Shown here in pieces: positions 1-6,499 of a stretch of DNA of 13,721 bases. The notes below the pieces were generated by a model. It had not been told where the DNA came from. It was given only the letters and a program-made list of their open reading frames with translations, and searched no databases. Position numbers and translations under genes: made by a program. Each line of letters opens with the position of its first letter. The first letter of the stretch is position 1. Source of the stretch: Clostridium sp. UBA3947 (GTDB taxonomy: Bacteria > Bacillota > Clostridia > Clostridiales > Clostridiaceae); assembly GCA_002385545.1 (NCBI GenBank), contig DGDR01000103.1, positions 1-13,721 of the forward strand, in the 5' to 3' direction.

Positions 1-175
1 TACCGGTACAATTTATGCAATACTAATCAAAGCAGCTTATTAATTTTTGTTATAGAGTCTCCTTTCTCTTCCTTTCATCAACTGTATTTTGAAACAAATC
101 AATATATGCAAAAATATCTTTCCTCACCTTAACATGCTAACTATCAGATTATAAAGCAATATGCCTGTCAAGTAG

Positions 176-224
176 TAAAAAGCTGTTGCACAACCAACAG
201 CTTTGTCGGTTATGCAACAGCTCC
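176..224 (-). terminator. Rho-independent terminator of the alpha/beta hydrolase gene (hairpin family copy A)
   Basis: A long hairpin begins right after the hydrolase stop codon. A perfect 10-bp stem (AGCTGTTGCA at 181-190 with TGCAACAGCT at 213-222) continues for about four more pairs across one C/A mismatch. Read on the minus strand it ends in a run of T. It shares its sequence with the hairpins at 7732-7777, 8298-8346 and 9902-9950. Confidence 0.85.
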
Positions 225-1040
225 CTAGCATTCAATAAATTGTACTAATTCTTTATTAAACTTTTCCCATTGATCATAAAAGAGCCCATGTCCTGACAAT
301 TCAAAAGGGACTAATTTTGCTGTTCTTATACCCTGAGCCTGCACCTCACCCAAGGTAAATGGAACAACCTTATCATGAATACCATGAAAAATTACAGTTG
401 GCCTGCTTATTTTGCCTAAGTCATAGAATAATTCTTCCTCTCCTAGCCAAGTGTTAGCAATAGCTGCGGTGGCCCATGAAGCAGCCTGTAGCCCTAACTG
501 AAAGAACCATTGGGAGAAAGGCTCTGTTACATTTTGAAAAAAGAATATTTCTCCAAAGCCCTGTAGCATTTTCGGTCTATCCTTATATGTTCCCTCAATA
601 ATGTTAATTACAACCTCCCTATCAATTCCATAAGGAAAGTATGGTCTTTTTACCAAGCTGGGAGCTGCTGCAGCAAATAAGGCTAACTTAGATACACCAT
701 ATTCATTGTGTCGAGCCATATACCTAATAGCAATAGCTCCTCCAGTGGAATGACCACATAATATAAAGTCCTTTAATTTAAGTTCTTCAACTACAGCTCT
801 TACATCATCTGATAAACGGTCATAATCATATCCTGTAAATGGCTTATCCGATTGCCCAAAACCTCTTGTATCTAATCCTATACATCTATACCCTAGCTTT
901 GGTAATTGATTAAATTGATACTCAAAAAGCTTATGACTACCAGGCCATCCATGCAGAAATACTATTGCTTTCTTACCTGTTGGATTCAAATCCTCTACAA
1001 ATACCTTTACCTTATCCTCTACCTTAATAAAATAACCCAT
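225..1040 (-). CDS. Alpha/beta-hydrolase fold protein (esterase or haloperoxidase-like)
   Basis: This 271-residue protein has the complete layout of a single-domain alpha/beta hydrolase. HGWPG at 30-34 is the oxyanion-hole HGxxG motif. GHSTG at 96-100 is the nucleophile elbow with Ser98. Asp223 in HGIHDKVVP and His251 in SGHGLF complete the triad. There is no signal peptide or membrane segment, so it should be cytosolic. Its length fits the fold with a small helical cap (about 125-210). The ATG start follows a strong AGGAGG. It has its own promoter-like sequence in the gap after adhE, so it is probably transcribed separately although it lies in the same direction. The fold is certain from the motifs. 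The substrate cannot be read from the sequence: esterase, lactonase, non-haem peroxidase-like and C-C hydrolase activities all occur in this superfamily. Confidence 0.88.
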   Translation of the reverse strand: MGYFIKVEDKVKVFVEDLNPTGKKAIVFLHGWPGSHKLFEYQFNQLPKLGYRCIGLDTRGFGQSDKPFTGYDYDRLSDDVRAVVEELKLKDFILCGHSTGGAIAIRYMARHNEYGVSKLALFAAAAPSLVKRPYFPYGIDREVVINIIEGTYKDRPKMLQGFGEIFFFQNVTEPFSQWFFQLGLQAASWATAAIANTWLGEEELFYDLGKISRPTVIFHGIHDKVVPFTLGEVQAQGIRTAKLVPFELSGHGLFYDQWEKFNKELVQFIEC

Positions 1041-1062
1041 TTGCCCCTCCTATATATTATCC

Positions 1063-1091
1063 AGTATAGATAATATTCAGATATGGGTAAA
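1063..1091 (-). promoter_or_regulatory. Probable sigma-A promoter of the hydrolase gene
   Basis: On the minus strand TTTACC (1086-1091) and TATACT (1063-1068) are separated by exactly 17 bases, some 20 bases before the hydrolase start codon. This supports independent expression rather than read-through from adhE. Confidence 0.5.
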
Positions 1092-1111
1092 TGGGTTACT
1101 AGTTGGCGATA

Positions 1112-1148
1112 GAGGGCGTTTCGACATAATTCGGTACGCCCCTGGGGC
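1112..1148 (-). terminator. GC-rich hairpin after adhE, possible terminator
   Basis: Immediately after the adhE stop codon the otherwise AT-rich sequence turns GC-rich. AGGGCGT (1113-1119) pairs with ACGCCCCT (1136-1143), and an inner CGA/TCG pair helps close the loop. GCCCC/GGGGC forms a second, overlapping inverted repeat at 1139-1149. There is no clear T run after the stem on the minus strand, so termination is only inferred from position. It could instead be a dispersed palindromic repeat. Confidence 0.4.
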
Positions 1149-1150
1149 AA

Positions 1151-3730
1151 TTACTTAAACGCGTTGATATACATCTGCTTTATTTCACTAATTAAAGGAT
1201 ATCTTGGGTTAGCGCCAGTGCATTGATCATCGAAGGCCAACTCTGCCATTTCATCAAGGGTTTCATAGAATCTAACCTCGCTTACACCTGCTTCATGGAT
1301 AGTTTTAGGAATATTAACCTTAGCCTTTAGCTCATCTATTGCCTTTATTAGTAGCTCAATCTTTTCATCCTCATTGCTTCCGCCTAAGCCTAAATAATCT
1401 GCTACACGAGCATATCTCCATTTAGCATTTGGATATTTGTATTGTGGGAAGGCAGCTTGCTTTCTTGGATTGTCAACGGCGTTAAATCTAATAACCTCAT
1501 TGATTAATATGCCGTTTGCAACACCATGGGCCAAGTGATGGAAGGCTCCTAGCTTGTGGGCCATGGAATGACATATTCCTAAGAATGCATTAGCGAAGGC
1601 CATTCCAGCCATAGTTGAAGCATGGGCCATTTTTTCTCTGGCCTTTACATTGGTTGAACCTTCATTATAGGCCTGAGGCAAGTATTTGAAGATTAATCTT
1701 ATAGCTTCCAAGGCTAAACCATTTGTATATTCTGATGCCATAACTGACACTATTGCTTCTAAAGCATGGGTAAGAGCATCTATACCGGAAGCTGCTGTTA
1801 AACCTTTTGGCATATCCATCATCAACTCAGCATCAACGATAGCCATGTCAGGGGTTAGTTCATAATCTGCTAGAGGATACTTAACCTCTGTTTTCTCGTC
1901 AGTTATTACAGCAAAAGGTGTCACTTCTGAGCCAGTACCAGCAGAGGTAGGTATTGCAACCATCATTGCCTTTTCTCCCATCTTAGGGAACCTGTATACT
2001 CTCTTTCTAATGTCCATAAATCTCATAGCCAGGTCTTCAAATCTAACATCTGGATGCTCATACATTACCCACATAATCTTAGCGGCATCCATCGGTGAAC
2101 CTCCACCAATTGCTATTATAGTGTCAGGCTTGAAGGTTTTCATCTCATCGGCACCCTTTTTAGCTGTAGCTAAGGTTGGGTCTGGTTCTACATCGAAGAA
2201 AATCTTGAAATCTATCTTAAGCTCGTCTAATATATCTGTTACCTTCTTAACAAATCCTAAATTATACAATACTTTGTCTGTTACAATGAAGGCTTTTTTC
2301 CTATTCATATCGGCAAGTTCTCTTAAAGCTGTAGCTAGGCAGCCATATTTAAAGTAGATTTTCTCAGGTATTCTAAACCACAACATGTTTTCTCTCCTCT
2401 CGGCGACGTTCTTTATATTCAACAGATGCTTAACTCCTACGTTTTCTGATACGGAGTTACCACCCCAAGAACCGCAGCCTAGAGTTAAGGATGGTGCTAG
2501 CTTAAAGTTGTATAAGTCTCCTATTGCACCCTGAGAAGATGGCATATTTATTATAGTTCTTCCTGTTTTCATAGTAGCGCCAAATCTAGCGATTCTGTCT
2601 CTTGATTTAATTTGGTCGGTATATAATACAGAGGTATGACCAAAACCACCATATTCTACAAGTTTTGAAGCCTTATATAATGCTTCATCAAAGTCATGAA
2701 CCCTGTAAGCAGCTAATATTGGTGATAATTTTTCATGGGAGAATGGCTCCTCTGGCTCGATGGATTCAACCTCTCCGATTAAAACCTTAGCGGTTTCAGG
2801 AACTTCTATACCAGCTAATTGTGCTATCTTATAGGCTGATTGACCAACTATATCTGGGTTTAATGCCCCATCTCTAATTAGTATATTTCTAACCTTATCA
2901 ATTTCATCTTCCTTTAATATATAGGCACCTCTTTGAGCAAATTCCTCCATAACCTCATCATATACTGAATCAATAATTAATACAGATTGCTCGGAAGCAC
3001 ATATTACTCCATTATCAAAGGTTTTTGATAGTAAAATTGAGTTTACTGCCATTTTGATATGAGCTGTTTCGTCGATTATTGCAGGTGTGTTACCAGCACC
3101 AACTCCAATTGCAGGCTTTCCTGAGGAATAAGCTGCTTTAACCATTCCAGGTCCGCCAGTAGCTAATACAATATCAGCTTCCTTCATAACCATTGTAGAT
3201 AAAGCTACAGAAGGTTCATCTATCCAACCAATGATGTTTTCTGGGGCTCCAGCCTTTACAGCAGCTTCTAACACTATTTTAGCCGCCTCTATGGTAGACC
3301 TTTTAGCTCTTGGATGAGGTGAAAAAATAACACCATTTCTTGTTTTTAGAGCTATAAGTGCCTTGAATATTGCTGTGGAAGTAGGGTTAGTTGTTGGTAC
3401 CACCGCAGCAACCACTCCTATAGGTTCTGCCATTTTTACAATACCAAAGGATTCATCTCTTTCAATAATACCACAAGTTTTTTCATCCTTATATTTATTG
3501 TAAATATATTCTGAAGCAAAGTGATTCTTTATTACCTTATCCTCCACAATACCCATACCAGTCTCTTCTGTGGCCATCTTAGCAAGTCTTATTCTAGCAT
3601 TAGTAGCAGCCATAGCCGCTTGCCTAAATATTTCGTCTACTTGCTCCTGAGTGTAGGTGGCATACTTTTTTTGTGCCTCCCTAACCATTTCAATTTTTTG
3701 CTTTAACTCTTCGCTATTAGTTACTCTCAT
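1151..3730 (-). CDS. adhE: Bifunctional aldehyde/alcohol dehydrogenase AdhE
   Basis: This 859-residue protein has the full length and order of AdhE. The N-terminal half is a CoA-acylating aldehyde dehydrogenase that turns acetyl-CoA into acetaldehyde, with catalytic Cys244 in GVICASEQS and the VVPTTNPTST nucleotide-binding region near 110-119. A linker near 440-460 leads to an iron-dependent alcohol dehydrogenase that reduces acetaldehyde to ethanol, with GGGSPMDAAK at 542-551. The expected iron ligands are all present: Asp651 and His655 (GIDALTHALEA), His721 (CHSMAHKLG) and His735 (HHLAHGVANG). Both steps oxidise NADH. The family is cytosolic and forms long filaments called spirosomes. The ATG has an AAGGAGG nine bases upstream. 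The long leader with Rex-like sites points to control by the NADH/NAD+ ratio. No catalytic residue appears to be lost, so both activities should be intact. Confidence 0.97.
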   Translation of the reverse strand: MRVTNSEELKQKIEMVREAQKKYATYTQEQVDEIFRQAAMAATNARIRLAKMATEETGMGIVEDKVIKNHFASEYIYNKYKDEKTCGIIERDESFGIVKMAEPIGVVAAVVPTTNPTSTAIFKALIALKTRNGVIFSPHPRAKRSTIEAAKIVLEAAVKAGAPENIIGWIDEPSVALSTMVMKEADIVLATGGPGMVKAAYSSGKPAIGVGAGNTPAIIDETAHIKMAVNSILLSKTFDNGVICASEQSVLIIDSVYDEVMEEFAQRGAYILKEDEIDKVRNILIRDGALNPDIVGQSAYKIAQLAGIEVPETAKVLIGEVESIEPEEPFSHEKLSPILAAYRVHDFDEALYKASKLVEYGGFGHTSVLYTDQIKSRDRIARFGATMKTGRTIINMPSSQGAIGDLYNFKLAPSLTLGCGSWGGNSVSENVGVKHLLNIKNVAERRENMLWFRIPEKIYFKYGCLATALRELADMNRKKAFIVTDKVLYNLGFVKKVTDILDELKIDFKIFFDVEPDPTLATAKKGADEMKTFKPDTIIAIGGGSPMDAAKIMWVMYEHPDVRFEDLAMRFMDIRKRVYRFPKMGEKAMMVAIPTSAGTGSEVTPFAVITDEKTEVKYPLADYELTPDMAIVDAELMMDMPKGLTAASGIDALTHALEAIVSVMASEYTNGLALEAIRLIFKYLPQAYNEGSTNVKAREKMAHASTMAGMAFANAFLGICHSMAHKLGAFHHLAHGVANGILINEVIRFNAVDNPRKQAAFPQYKYPNAKWRYARVADYLGLGGSNEDEKIELLIKAIDELKAKVNIPKTIHEAGVSEVRFYETLDEMAELAFDDQCTGANPRYPLISEIKQMYINAFK

Positions 3731-3794
3731 GATGTAAAACCTCCTTACATTAGTATTATTTGAATATTTGATTAAGATATAAGTCTAATTTAAA

Positions 3795-3812
3795 TTGTTA
3801 TTTTTTTAACAT
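3795..3812. promoter_or_regulatory. Rex-like operator 3 in the adhE leader
   Basis: TTGTTAT-TTTT-TTAACAT matches 12 of 14 specified positions of the Rex operator TTGTTAANNNNTTAACAA. The two mismatches are symmetric, at the inner end of one arm and the outer end of the other. It lies about 65 bases upstream of the adhE start, inside the leader. AT-rich context makes chance matches more likely, hence moderate confidence. Confidence 0.5.
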
Positions 3813-3903
3813 TTATTTTTAATATTTTTAGCCATATAGGCTTTTTGATTAGCAGTATTCCTTATAGAAAGCTATAATTAGTATGGTAATTAAGGCTAAA
3901 ATT

Positions 3904-3921
3904 ACGATTATCTTTTAACAA
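3904..3921. promoter_or_regulatory. Rex-like operator 2, downstream of the second adhE promoter
   Basis: A perfect TTAACAA half-site is preceded by the same TCTT spacer as operator 1, but the left arm is poor. Overall it matches about 10 of 14 positions. It lies some 30 bases downstream of the likely start point of the inner adhE promoter. It is the weakest of the three sites. Confidence 0.4.
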
Positions 3922-3952
3922 ACTTTTTAAATCCGCCAATTCTTATGATATT

Positions 3953-3981
3953 ATTCTACCATAGTCTACATTAATATGCAA
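3953..3981 (-). promoter_or_regulatory. Second (inner) adhE promoter candidate
   Basis: On the minus strand TTGCAT (3976-3981) and TAGAAT (3953-3958) are separated by exactly 17 bases. A transcript from here would have a leader of about 215 bases before the adhE start. Confidence 0.45.
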
Positions 3982-4019
3982 ATCTATCTAAAATTTTTCA
4001 ACTTTTGCTCTTTCAAAGT

Positions 4020-4037
4020 TTGTTAATCTTTTCACAA
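4020..4037. promoter_or_regulatory. Rex operator 1 at the adhE transcription start
   Basis: TTGTTAATCTTTTCACAA matches 13 of 14 specified positions of TTGTTAANNNNTTAACAA, the operator of the NADH-sensing repressor Rex. It lies just downstream of the -10 box of the outer adhE promoter, covering the expected start point, where bound Rex would block initiation. adhE is an established Rex target in clostridia. Confidence 0.8.
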
Positions 4038-4041
4038 TTAA

Positions 4042-4070
4042 ATTGTACTATAGTTCCATTATACTGTCAA
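4042..4070 (-). promoter_or_regulatory. Main (outer) adhE promoter
   Basis: On the minus strand TTGACA (4065-4070) and TACAAT (4042-4047) are separated by 17 bases, close to the sigma-A consensus. The transcript should begin near 4035 and carry a leader of about 305 bases. A small hairpin sequence (TTTTGCTT-CTC-AAGCAAAA, 4078-4096) lies just upstream of the -35 box. Confidence 0.75.
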
Positions 4071-4096
4071 CACATATTTTTGCTTCTCAAGCAAAA

Positions 4097-4125
4097 GTAT
4101 ATTAAATTTAATTTTAGCAATACTA
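4097..4125 (+). promoter_or_regulatory. Possible forespore-type (sigma-G-like) promoter for the coat protein gene
   Basis: GTATA (4097-4101), 17 bases, then AATACTA (4119-4125) resembles the sigma-G pattern GHATR / CATNHTA with one mismatch in the -10 box. It would start transcription almost at the ribosome binding site, which is unusually tight. A vegetative alternative is TTGCTT (4080-4085), 17 bases, TAAATT (4103-4108). Neither is decisive. Confidence 0.25.
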
Positions 4126-4144
4126 ACATATGGAGGTGTTGTTA

Positions 4145-4633
4145 ATGACTATTAGTTTAACTACAAAGGAAAGATATTTATTAGAGGACCAAAAGAATCA
4201 TGAGGCGCTTTGCATTGAAAAGTATAATAACTACGCTAACTTGGCCCAAGATCCACAGCTTAAGACCCTATTCTCCAACCACGCAAAAATAGAACAAGAG
4301 CACTACAACTCTATTCAACAATTGTTGAATGGTCAAGTTCCATCAATGGGTGGTCAGCAAGGTGGAGCCACTAATCAACAAATGCAGCCTCAAACAGGTA
4401 ATAGCTTTCAACCTCAAGCAAATACCACAAACTTTAGTACCACCGATAAGGATTTATGTACAGACATGCTGATGACAGAAAAATATGTATCTGGTACATA
4501 TGACACTGCTATATTTGAATTTAAAGATACTCAGGTTAGAGATGTGCTAAATCATATTCAAAAAGAAGAGCAAAAGCACGGAGAAGCTATTTTTAAGTAT
4601 ATGGAAAGCAAAGGTATGTATCAGCCTCAATAG
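4145..4633 (+). CDS. Spore coat protein, Coat F family, ferritin-like four-helix protein
   Basis: I take the ATG at 4145, giving 162 residues, because GGAGGTG at 4132-4138 is an ideal ribosome binding site for it. An in-frame ATG at 4130 would lie upstream of that site. Two helical pairs (about 8-62 and 99-158) are joined by a Gln/Gly/Asn-rich linker (about 63-98). The second half, TDMLMTEKY through KEEQKHGEAIFKYMESKG, is typical of the Coat F family found in spore coats of Bacillus and Clostridium. The halves look like repeats of each other. Together they keep Glu25, Glu50-x-x-His53, Glu112 and Glu142-x-x-His145, the ligand pattern of di-iron ferritin-like proteins. There is no signal peptide. 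The gene diverges from adhE and ends at its own terminator. Expression in sporulation is inferred from the family. Confidence 0.88.
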   Translation: MTISLTTKERYLLEDQKNHEALCIEKYNNYANLAQDPQLKTLFSNHAKIEQEHYNSIQQLLNGQVPSMGGQQGGATNQQMQPQTGNSFQPQANTTNFSTTDKDLCTDMLMTEKYVSGTYDTAIFEFKDTQVRDVLNHIQKEEQKHGEAIFKYMESKGMYQPQ

Positions 4634-4666
4634 GCTTCTTAAACTTATTATTTAGTTCCATAGAAT

Positions 4667-4716
4667 AAAGGTATAGAAGAAAATGTATAAATTATTTAAT
4701 TCTATACCTTTTCTTA
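4667..4716 (+). terminator. Rho-independent terminator after the Coat F gene
   Basis: A perfect 12-bp stem (AAAGGTATAGAA at 4667-4678 with TTCTATACCTTT at 4700-4711) with a 21-base loop is followed by a T-rich tail. It lies 34 bases after the coat gene stop, and also separates that gene from the converging tyrS remnant. Confidence 0.75.
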
Positions 4717-4744
4717 TTTATAAATCCTAATATTTTTGAAATCT

Positions 4745-5072
<328 letters not shown>

Positions 5073-5074
5073 CA

Positions 5075-5250
5075 AGTACGGCACCTTTGTGCTTATACTC
5101 TATCCTTTTAACGGCTACACCCGTCAGGCGCCTACTAGGATATTAATCCTTTCGGTGTGCACTCAGAGATGTATTCAGAATCGGTTTACCGCACCTCTCA
5201 TCAACCGGTAACTTTCTATTTAAAACTTAGAATTCCTACTTCTTCTCCTC
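5075..5250 (-). promoter_or_regulatory. Tyrosine-specific T-box leader (partly decayed)
   Basis: Read on the minus strand, the usual T-box elements appear in order. GAGGAGAAGAAGTAGG (5250-5235) is the 5' strand of stem I with its AGTAG motif. AGAAAG (5217-5212) stands where AGAGAG is usual. GGTTGATGAGAGG (5206-5194) is the distal loop region. GAATACATCTCTGAGTG (5176-5160) is the specifier loop with the codon UAC for tyrosine (5173-5171). AGTAGGC (5136-5130) follows, then the stem II element GACGGG...CCGTTA (5125-5109) and AGAGTA. The 3' T-box, normally AGGGTGGTACCGCG, is reduced to AAAGGTGCCGTAC (about 5088-5076), and no terminator hairpin follows; the leader runs straight into the tyrS remnant. 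In working leaders uncharged tRNA-Tyr stabilises the antiterminator, so switching here is probably lost. Confidence 0.88.
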
Positions 5251-5276
5251 ACAATTTTATTGTAATTTTTTCATAT

Positions 5277-5305
5277 GTTTTATAACTAAAATTTTATTAT
5301 GTCAA
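5277..5305 (-). promoter_or_regulatory. Probable promoter of the T-box/tyrS remnant
   Basis: On the minus strand TTGACA (5300-5305) is followed by TATAAA after 15 bases (5279-5284), or TAAAAC after 17 (5277-5282). It lies about 25-30 bases before the first T-box element, as expected for a leader start. The spacing is not ideal. Confidence 0.45.
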
Positions 5306-5391
5306 TATTGCAAGATTGTTAATTACTTTTTATTCTCATGATAAAGGCTTACATTACTTAAAAGTATTAACTTACTATACTTTTGTCAATA

Positions 5392-5431
5392 TTGACACCT
5401 ATACTGTGGATTGATAAAATAATCACAGTAT
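5392..5431 (+). promoter_or_regulatory. hydEF promoter inside an inverted repeat
   Basis: TTGACA (5392-5397), 17 bases, TAAAAT (5415-5420) is a near-consensus sigma-A promoter about 33 bases before the hydE start. An 8-bp perfect inverted repeat, ATACTGTG (5401-5408) and CACAGTAT (5424-5431), brackets the -10 box. It can be extended inward by ATT/AAT if one base is allowed to bulge. Transcription should begin near 5427, so the repeat cannot fold wholly in RNA. A protein-binding operator is the simpler reading. Confidence 0.72.
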
Positions 5432-5452
5432 CCAAGATAAGGGGTGTATCGC

Positions 5453-6499
5453 ATGAAAGAACTTATTGATAAGTTATACTTAGAAAATAATTTAACAAGA
5501 GAAGAATTACTTTTTTTATTAAATAATCTAGATGATGAAAGCAAGGAATATCTAAGATTAAAGGCCCACGAAACTAGAATGGCCTACTATGGTAATAAAG
5601 TATTTATGCGTGGTCTTATAGAATTTACTAACTATTGTAAAAACAATTGCATTTATTGTGGTATACAAGCTGCTAATAAAAATGCTCAGCGATATCGCCT
5701 ATCCTTGGATGAAATACTTGAATGCTGTACTATAGGATACAAGCTTGGTTACAGAACCTTCGTTTTGCAAGGCGGTGAAGATCCTTATTACAGCGATGAT
5801 AAAATAATTGAAATTATTCATAGTCTAAAAGATAAATTTCCTGAGTGCGCCATAACCTTATCTATAGGGGAAAAATCCTACGAATCATATAAAAAGTATT
5901 ATGACGCTGGTGCAGATAGATACCTGTTGAGACATGAAACTGCCTCTAAGAAATTATATGATAGTCTTCATCCTAACATGTCCTTTGAAAACAGAATCCA
6001 ATGCTTATATAATCTAAAAGAAATCGGCTTTCAGGTGGGTGCAGGCTTTATGGTTGGCCTTCCCAATCAAAGTAATGAAGACTTTGTTGAAGACTTGATA
6101 TTTTTAAAGGAGCTACAGCCACATATGGTAGGTATAGGCCCATTCATTCCTCATAAAGATACTATTTTAGCTAAGGAGAAGGCTGGTAGTCTGGAAACTA
6201 CGGTAACTTTACTATCCATAATCCGCTTGTTACTTCCTTCTGTACTCCTGCCTGCCACTACTGCTCTAGGTAGCATTCACCCTTTAGGACGAGAAAAAGG
6301 GATAAAAGCTGGCGCCAATGTAGTTATGCCTAACTTATCTCCCACTAATGTAAGAGCTAAATATACTCTATATGACGGTAAGATATGTATTGGTGACGAA
6401 GCAGCAGAATGCAGAAGATGTATTGAAAATAGAATAATAAAGGCAGGCTTTTCTGTAGACATGAGCCGTGGAGATAATATAAATTGGAGGCGAATTTAA
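5453..6499 (+). CDS. hydE: [FeFe]-hydrogenase H-cluster maturase HydE, radical SAM enzyme
   Basis: HydE is a radical S-adenosylmethionine enzyme. With HydG and HydF it builds the 2Fe subcluster of [FeFe] hydrogenase, and HydE is placed in making the dithiomethylamine bridge. I use the ATG at 5453 (348 residues), which has AAGGGGTG at a normal distance; a GTG at 5444 lies within that ribosome binding site. Cys62, Cys66 and Cys69 in NYCKNNCIYCG form the CX3CX2C radical SAM cluster motif. GEDPYY and the TIM-barrel pattern follow, with LLRHETAS and LPNQSNEDF segments typical of HydE/BioB-like proteins. Near the C terminus Cys312, Cys320 and Cys323 (CX7CX2C) match the accessory cluster motif seen in some HydE proteins. 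Length and motif positions closely fit known HydE. The next gene, hydF, starts on its stop codon. BioB and PylB are related, but the neighbour settles the identity. Confidence 0.96.
   Translation: MKELIDKLYLENNLTREELLFLLNNLDDESKEYLRLKAHETRMAYYGNKVFMRGLIEFTNYCKNNCIYCGIQAANKNAQRYRLSLDEILECCTIGYKLGYRTFVLQGGEDPYYSDDKIIEIIHSLKDKFPECAITLSIGEKSYESYKKYYDAGADRYLLRHETASKKLYDSLHPNMSFENRIQCLYNLKEIGFQVGAGFMVGLPNQSNEDFVEDLIFLKELQPHMVGIGPFIPHKDTILAKEKAGSLETTVTLLSIIRLLLPSVLLPATTALGSIHPLGREKGIKAGANVVMPNLSPTNVRAKYTLYDGKICIGDEAAECRRCIENRIIKAGFSVDMSRGDNINWRRI

Noticed and set aside
148..171. TTGACA and TATAAT on the minus strand after terminator copy A
   Set aside because: The boxes are only 12 bases apart, which is too short for a sigma-A promoter, and no start codon with a ribosome binding site follows within the window.
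2010..2357. 115-codon reading frame on the plus strand
   Set aside because: It lies wholly antisense to the conserved alcohol dehydrogenase half of adhE and has no protein family features.
3521..3706. Short plus-strand reading frame opposite the start of adhE
   Set aside because: It is an antisense shadow of a strongly conserved coding region with no ribosome binding site evidence.
5075..5250. Lysine riboswitch
   Set aside because: AGAGGTGC and CCGAAAG at first recall a lysine riboswitch, but the order of AGTAG, GAATAC specifier, stem II GACGGG/CCGTTA and the downstream tyrS remnant fit a tyrosine T-box much better.
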